In this document: piece after piece, positions 6,485-9,410 of the stretch
Position numbering within the stretch: the stretch's first letter is position 1
How the letters are laid out: the number at the start of each line of letters is the position of its first letter
NCBI GenBank assembly: GCA_023439045.1
Contig: JAEXOY010000046.1
Span: forward strand, 1-9,410
Source of the DNA: Bacillota bacterium
GTDB taxonomy: Bacteria; Bacillota; Clostridia; Acetivibrionales; DSM-1351
Direction: 5' to 3'
Length of the DNA stretch: 9,410 nt
The notes under the pieces: model-generated
Told to the model about the DNA's origin: nothing
The model's input: the letters and a program-made list of their open reading frames with translations, nothing else
Databases searched by the model: none
Made by a program: the position numbers and the translations under genes

Positions 6485-6515
6485 CCTCAGATAAATTATA
6501 CCACCTTAACTGAGG
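6485..6515 (-). promoter_or_regulatory. Extended -10 promoter of the SRAP gene inside an inverted repeat
   Basis: On the minus strand TGG-TATAAT (6503-6495) is an extended -10 with no clear -35. It is flanked by a perfect inverted repeat, CCTCAG (6515-6510) and CTGAGG (6490-6485). The inner arm contains the start of the ribosome binding site. Transcription starting about 7 bases after the -10 would leave a leader of only about 12-15 bases. Confidence 0.5.
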
Positions 6516-6532
6516 CAATAATCATAACGGCT

Positions 6533-6570
6533 GTAAAATAAAAAAGCTCAGATTAAGAAAATCTGGGCTT
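6533..6570 (-). terminator. Rho-independent terminator of the MBOAT-SGNH operon
   Basis: On the minus strand AAGCCCAGATT (6570-6560) pairs with AATCTGAGCTT (6554-6544) with one C-A mismatch around a 5-base loop, followed by TTTTTTATTTT. It lies 28 bases past the end of the SGNH gene and separates that operon from the SRAP gene. Confidence 0.85.
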
Positions 6571-6597
6571 ATATAAAACAATTAAGTTTACTGCTTT

Positions 6598-7608
6598 CTA
6601 GGTATACTTCTTTAGAGTACTCAACATTTTTTCAGCTAACCTGATTGCTCCATTTGCATTAACATGGTTACTATCCCGAAAACACATATTATCAAAAACT
6701 TTTCCATCTTTATTAATAAGATTATAGTCTATGTACTCAAGCCCATGTTTCTTTGCCATACTATTTATTTTTTTGCTATACTCATCATAGTCCTTTACAT
6801 ACTTTATTGTGTCAGCAGGTAATGGAGCAGTAACAACAATGACCTTTATACCTTTTTCCTTACACAATTCCATTGTCTTATCAAAATATTCTATCTGCTT
6901 ATCATTAAATTTATAGTCCTTGGTCCTCGTAAATGTACTGTTTTCAATAATCTTTTTGGTTACTAACTGATCAGAGTATAAATAGCCTTTTCCCATATAT
7001 ATATAATCGCTAAAAACGTTATTATTATCATTGAAAACAGGCTTTTCATTCAATCCACCTCTCATAATATAATCGAGTGATGTGAATAACCTATTTCTAT
7101 ACTTATAAGTTTTAACCAATGAGTCAAGTACGAACTCCTTGTAATTCTTTTCTCTATTAAGTGTTAATAATAACTCAGCCCTTATTGTGGGACTTTCTAG
7201 ATAATCATACACAAATGTTGCAGCAGTAGTATTGTCTGTGCTGCATAATTTACTCCAATATGCTTCATATACCAATAATTTGGGGTTTTGCTTCTCTATG
7301 GCCTGTTTAAATGCATAATATCCCACTACAGGAGTCTGATCACTTGATGAAAGATTAAAGGTATTCAATTTTAGTTCCTGATCAAAATAATCAGTATTAA
7401 AAGCAAATCTAGCATGCGAAGATCCTAAAAACATTACATCTATACTATTGCGTTCAATATCATATAAATCATCCCATACTAACGTAGCAGGATCTCTGGA
7501 ATCTTTTTGTGGTAAGCTTTTCAGGCCCATACCTAGAAGATTGTCCATTATTATAAGGCTAAATATGAATAAAATTATTAGTAATATGTTTCTATAGTGT
7601 TTTTTCAT
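6598..7608 (-). CDS. Membrane-anchored SGNH-fold protein, AlgX/AlgJ/DltD-like partner of the MBOAT acyltransferase
   Basis: A 336-aa protein with one N-terminal membrane segment (residues about 8-25), so the rest should lie outside the cell. The SGNH block I is FLGSSHARF (60-68), with Ser-64 the probable nucleophile. The block V catalytic pair is Asp-312/His-315 in FRDSNHVNANGA. VIVVTAPLP (257-265) fits a core strand of the fold. By analogy with AlgI-AlgX/AlgJ and DltB-DltD, it would take an acyl (probably acetyl) group from the MBOAT partner and place it on a surface glycan; this is inference from family and context. The ATG at 7608 has GAGGTG 8 bases upstream; the GTG of that site is an in-frame alternative start at 7617. 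That same site overlaps the stop codon of the MBOAT gene (10-base gap), so the two are translationally coupled. Confidence 0.87.
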   Translation of the reverse strand: MKKHYRNILLIILFIFSLIIMDNLLGMGLKSLPQKDSRDPATLVWDDLYDIERNSIDVMFLGSSHARFAFNTDYFDQELKLNTFNLSSSDQTPVVGYYAFKQAIEKQNPKLLVYEAYWSKLCSTDNTTAATFVYDYLESPTIRAELLLTLNREKNYKEFVLDSLVKTYKYRNRLFTSLDYIMRGGLNEKPVFNDNNNVFSDYIYMGKGYLYSDQLVTKKIIENSTFTRTKDYKFNDKQIEYFDKTMELCKEKGIKVIVVTAPLPADTIKYVKDYDEYSKKINSMAKKHGLEYIDYNLINKDGKVFDNMCFRDSNHVNANGAIRLAEKMLSTLKKYT

Positions 7609-7618
7609 AGTATTCACC

Positions 7619-9085
7619 TCAAAATTGGAAATAAATAAACTGAAGCTTGGTAAATTGTCCTAGAATAATGATTGCAAAGATACCCAAAATATAAATAGTC
7701 CAACTTCCGTATGATAACTTCTCATCCAATTTTTTATTTATTATTACCTTAGTTTGTATTATTTCAATAAGCATGAGAAAGCTAATAAGTACAAAGGCAA
7801 CTAAAAATGATACTTTGGAAAGCTCAGGCGTATGAGATAATACTCTGCTTACCGAAGAAGACAACTCACCTCTGTTCCATCCTGAAAAAAGAGATATAAA
7901 TATTTGAACAGCGTCCGAAAAGCTATTTGCTCTAAAAAATATCCAGGCAAAAGTAGTTAACACAAAAGTACACGCAACTTTAAAAATATTATGAGCCTTA
8001 GGAAGCCTATTAATTTTAAAGAATTCTACTATTCTTTTCCTAGATGATATTGTAACCTGTGAAAAAATTAGGTATAGGCCATTTAATCCACCCCAAATAA
8101 CATAAGTCCAGTTAGCACCGTGCCATAAGCCACTCAACAGAAAAGTAATAAACAGATTTCTATATAATTTCATCTTATTAACTCTGTTTCCGCCTAAAGG
8201 GATATATACATAGTCCTTAAACCAGCTAGATAATGAAATATGCCATCTTTTCCAAAACTCAGATATGGATTTAGATAGATACGGTTTGTCGAAATTGACC
8301 ATGAGCTCAAAGCCCATAACCTTAGCAGAACCCCTGGCAATGTCAGAATAACCTGAGAAATCGCAGTAAATTTGAAATGCAAAGAATACTGTTGCAATAA
8401 GTACAGGAAGTCCATGATAATTATTAGGATTATTATAAACCTCATTTACAAAAATAGCTAATCTATCCGCAATTACTACCTTTTTAAACATTCCCCATAA
8501 CATCAATTTAAGGCCGTCTGCAACCCTGTATAGATCAAACTTATACTTTTTATGGAACTGATGAAGCATATTCTGAGGTCTTTCAATAGGCCCTGCAACC
8601 AACTGAGGATAAAACATTACATATAGCGCAAAAATACCAAAGTTTTGCTCTGCCTTCTGTTTATTCCTATACACTTCTATTATATAGCTAAGACTTTGAA
8701 AGGTATGAAATGATAGTCCAATAGGCAAAATTATTTCCAGACTCCCAATAGGATAATTCCAATTAATAAGCTCTGCTATGTACGAAATATTTGTATTAAA
8801 GAAATTAAAGTATTTAAAGACAAATAAGAATCCAATATTTGAAATAATGCTGACTATCAGCAGCGTTTTCTTATACTTAACACTAATTTTTTCTAACCCT
8901 ACTCCGACAAAATAATCAACCGTTATTGTAATAGCAAGTATAATTATATATTTAGGGACAAATACCATATAAAAATAGCAGCTTGCCAATAATAGCATAT
9001 ATCGGCCCGCCCTTAACGGCAGTACAAAATAAAAAGTGGTAACTATAATAAAAAATAACAAAAAACTAATTGAATTAAATAACAT
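7619..9085 (-). CDS. MBOAT family membrane O-acyltransferase (AlgI-like)
   Basis: A 488-aa multi-span membrane protein, a normal length for the AlgI/PatA/DltB group. It would carry acyl groups from a cytoplasmic donor through the membrane for surface glycan modification. Landmarks are PIGLSFHTFQSLSY (121-134), YPQLVAGPIERP (159-170), QIYCDFSGYSDIARG (238-252), and FWKRWHISLSSWFKDYVYIPLGG (277-299, containing conserved His-282). LLSGLWHGANWTYVIWGGLNG (316-336) carries the presumed catalytic His-322. About ten hydrophobic segments are visible along the chain. The ATG at 9085 follows AAGGA at about 7 bases. It is first in a two-gene operon with the SGNH protein, from the promoter at 9145-9173. 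Nothing nearby makes or exports a polysaccharide, so the acceptor is encoded elsewhere. Confidence 0.95.
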   Translation of the reverse strand: MLFNSISFLLFFIIVTTFYFVLPLRAGRYMLLLASCYFYMVFVPKYIIILAITITVDYFVGVGLEKISVKYKKTLLIVSIISNIGFLFVFKYFNFFNTNISYIAELINWNYPIGSLEIILPIGLSFHTFQSLSYIIEVYRNKQKAEQNFGIFALYVMFYPQLVAGPIERPQNMLHQFHKKYKFDLYRVADGLKLMLWGMFKKVVIADRLAIFVNEVYNNPNNYHGLPVLIATVFFAFQIYCDFSGYSDIARGSAKVMGFELMVNFDKPYLSKSISEFWKRWHISLSSWFKDYVYIPLGGNRVNKMKLYRNLFITFLLSGLWHGANWTYVIWGGLNGLYLIFSQVTISSRKRIVEFFKINRLPKAHNIFKVACTFVLTTFAWIFFRANSFSDAVQIFISLFSGWNRGELSSSVSRVLSHTPELSKVSFLVAFVLISFLMLIEIIQTKVIINKKLDEKLSYGSWTIYILGIFAIIILGQFTKLQFIYFQF

Positions 9086-9100
9086 ATTATGTCCTTACTT

Positions 9101-9125
9101 AAAATTGTCTTTTTGCTCCAATTTT
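9101..9125 (-). other. Short inverted repeat in the MBOAT leader
   Basis: On the minus strand AAAATTG (9125-9119) and CAATTTT (9107-9101) are perfect 7-bp arms around an 11-base loop, in the untranslated leader about 15 bases before the start codon. The AT-rich stem is weak and could be chance. Confidence 0.3.
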
Positions 9126-9144
9126 TATATTAAATCCAAAATAT

Positions 9145-9173
9145 ATTATATTATACTTCTATTAGCCAAACAA
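9145..9173 (-). promoter_or_regulatory. Sigma-A promoter of the MBOAT-SGNH operon
   Basis: On the minus strand TTGTTT (9173-9168), a 17-base spacer and TATAAT (9150-9145). A second TATAAT overlaps it by one base (9155-9150), but at 12 bases from the -35 it is badly spaced. The leader would be about 50 bases. Confidence 0.6.
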
Positions 9174-9279
9174 CATCATTATTCATAAATAATTTGATAA
9201 GTATATTCATGCGCTCTAATTGTGTGGGTTTTAATTGCTGATATATACCACTTACTACTAAAAGCAATAGCATGTTATA

Positions 9280-9314
9280 ACGCAAAACAAAACCCCATGC
9301 TATTAACATGAGGT
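9280..9314 (-). terminator. Rho-independent terminator of the rRNA operon
   Basis: On the minus strand ACCTCATG (9314-9307) pairs with CATGGGGT (9299-9292), 8 bp with one G-T pair and a 7-base loop, followed by TTTGTTTTG. It starts 11 bases after the 5S 3' end, so 5S is the last gene of its operon. Confidence 0.85.
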
Positions 9315-9325
9315 CTTGATATAAA

Positions 9326-9410
9326 TCTGGCAGATTCCTACTTTCCCAGGTCGTCTCCAACCAAGTATCATCGGCACTAGGATGCTTAACTGCTGTGTTC
9401 GGTATGGGAA
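9326..9410 (-). rRNA. rrf: 5S ribosomal RNA, 3' portion
   Basis: The minus strand reads TTCCCATACCGAACACAGCAG, then GTTAAGC, CCGATGATACTTGG, GACGACCTGGGAAAGTAGG and CTGCCAGA. These are the conserved loops B to E and the closing helix of a Firmicutes 5S rRNA. About 85 of roughly 117 bases are inside the window; the 5' third lies beyond the right edge. The 3' end at about 9326 is set by the CUGCCAGA closing strand and is good to a few bases. The rest of the rRNA operon should lie to the right. Confidence 0.95.

Noticed and set aside
6477..6518. Upstream ATG at 6518 for the SRAP gene
   Set aside because: It would bury the catalytic cysteine at position 16, and the extra codons cover the promoter and ribosome binding site.
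9151..9360. Leftward 69-codon frame, and a shorter 40-codon version from 9273
   Set aside because: Its first part is 5S rRNA and the rRNA terminator. The 40-codon version has no ribosome binding site and overlaps the MBOAT promoter. Its tail looks mildly protein-like, so a relic cannot be excluded.
1..9410. CRISPR array, transposase, phage genes, toxin-antitoxin or defence system
   Set aside because: No regularly spaced repeats, no transposase or integrase frame, and no recognisable effector genes. The only accessory traces are the ATPase stump and short relics near 1490-2550.

Overview
The window is AT-rich DNA from a low-GC Gram-positive bacterium, most likely a member of the Clostridia. 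The evidence is strong AGGAGG-type ribosome binding sites, sigma-A promoters of the TTGAAA-17-TATAAT type, compact Rho-independent terminators, and a Firmicutes-type 5S rRNA. A closer guess (cellulolytic, Ruminiclostridium-like clostridia) rests only on general gene style and is weak.

Left part (1-2550): a secreted protein with a copper-amine-oxidase-type N-terminal stalk domain and at least two tandem copies of a WTKG...DGKTFM...KNGDY domain runs leftward off the window edge. Behind it lies an apparently degraded accessory patch. It holds the C-terminal stump of a DUF4143/AAA ATPase, cut off just where a strong promoter and a 19-bp palindrome begin, then a 32-codon reading frame, a YvbK-like GNAT acetyltransferase, and a short antisense reading frame that looks like the end of a lost gene. 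No system, phage or transposase is visible here.

Middle (2560-4430): a bicistronic sodium-coupled amino-acid transporter of the NSS family, made of a 502-aa permease and a 33-aa single-helix MetS-type subunit. It has its own promoter, a leader whose repeats could hide or expose the ribosome binding site, and a strong terminator.

Middle-right (4475-6515): two leftward DNA-damage-tolerance genes. An SRAP/HMCES-type protein (abasic-site crosslinker) is followed by a Y-family DNA polymerase (DinB type). Each has an extended -10 promoter, and I see no clostridial LexA box at either.

Right (6536-9175): a leftward two-gene operon of an MBOAT (AlgI-like) acyltransferase and a membrane-anchored SGNH (AlgX/AlgJ/DltD-like) protein. 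Together these would O-acetylate a cell-surface glycan: the MBOAT moves acyl groups across the membrane and the SGNH protein transfers them outside. The operon ends in a terminator. It lies directly downstream of an rRNA operon, whose 5S gene (3' part) and terminator fill the last ~130 bases.

Most of the window is ordinary chromosome. The observations most worth checking are the MetS microprotein and its leader, the SRAP-polymerase pair, the palindrome centred on a -35 element, and the tandem-domain stalk protein.
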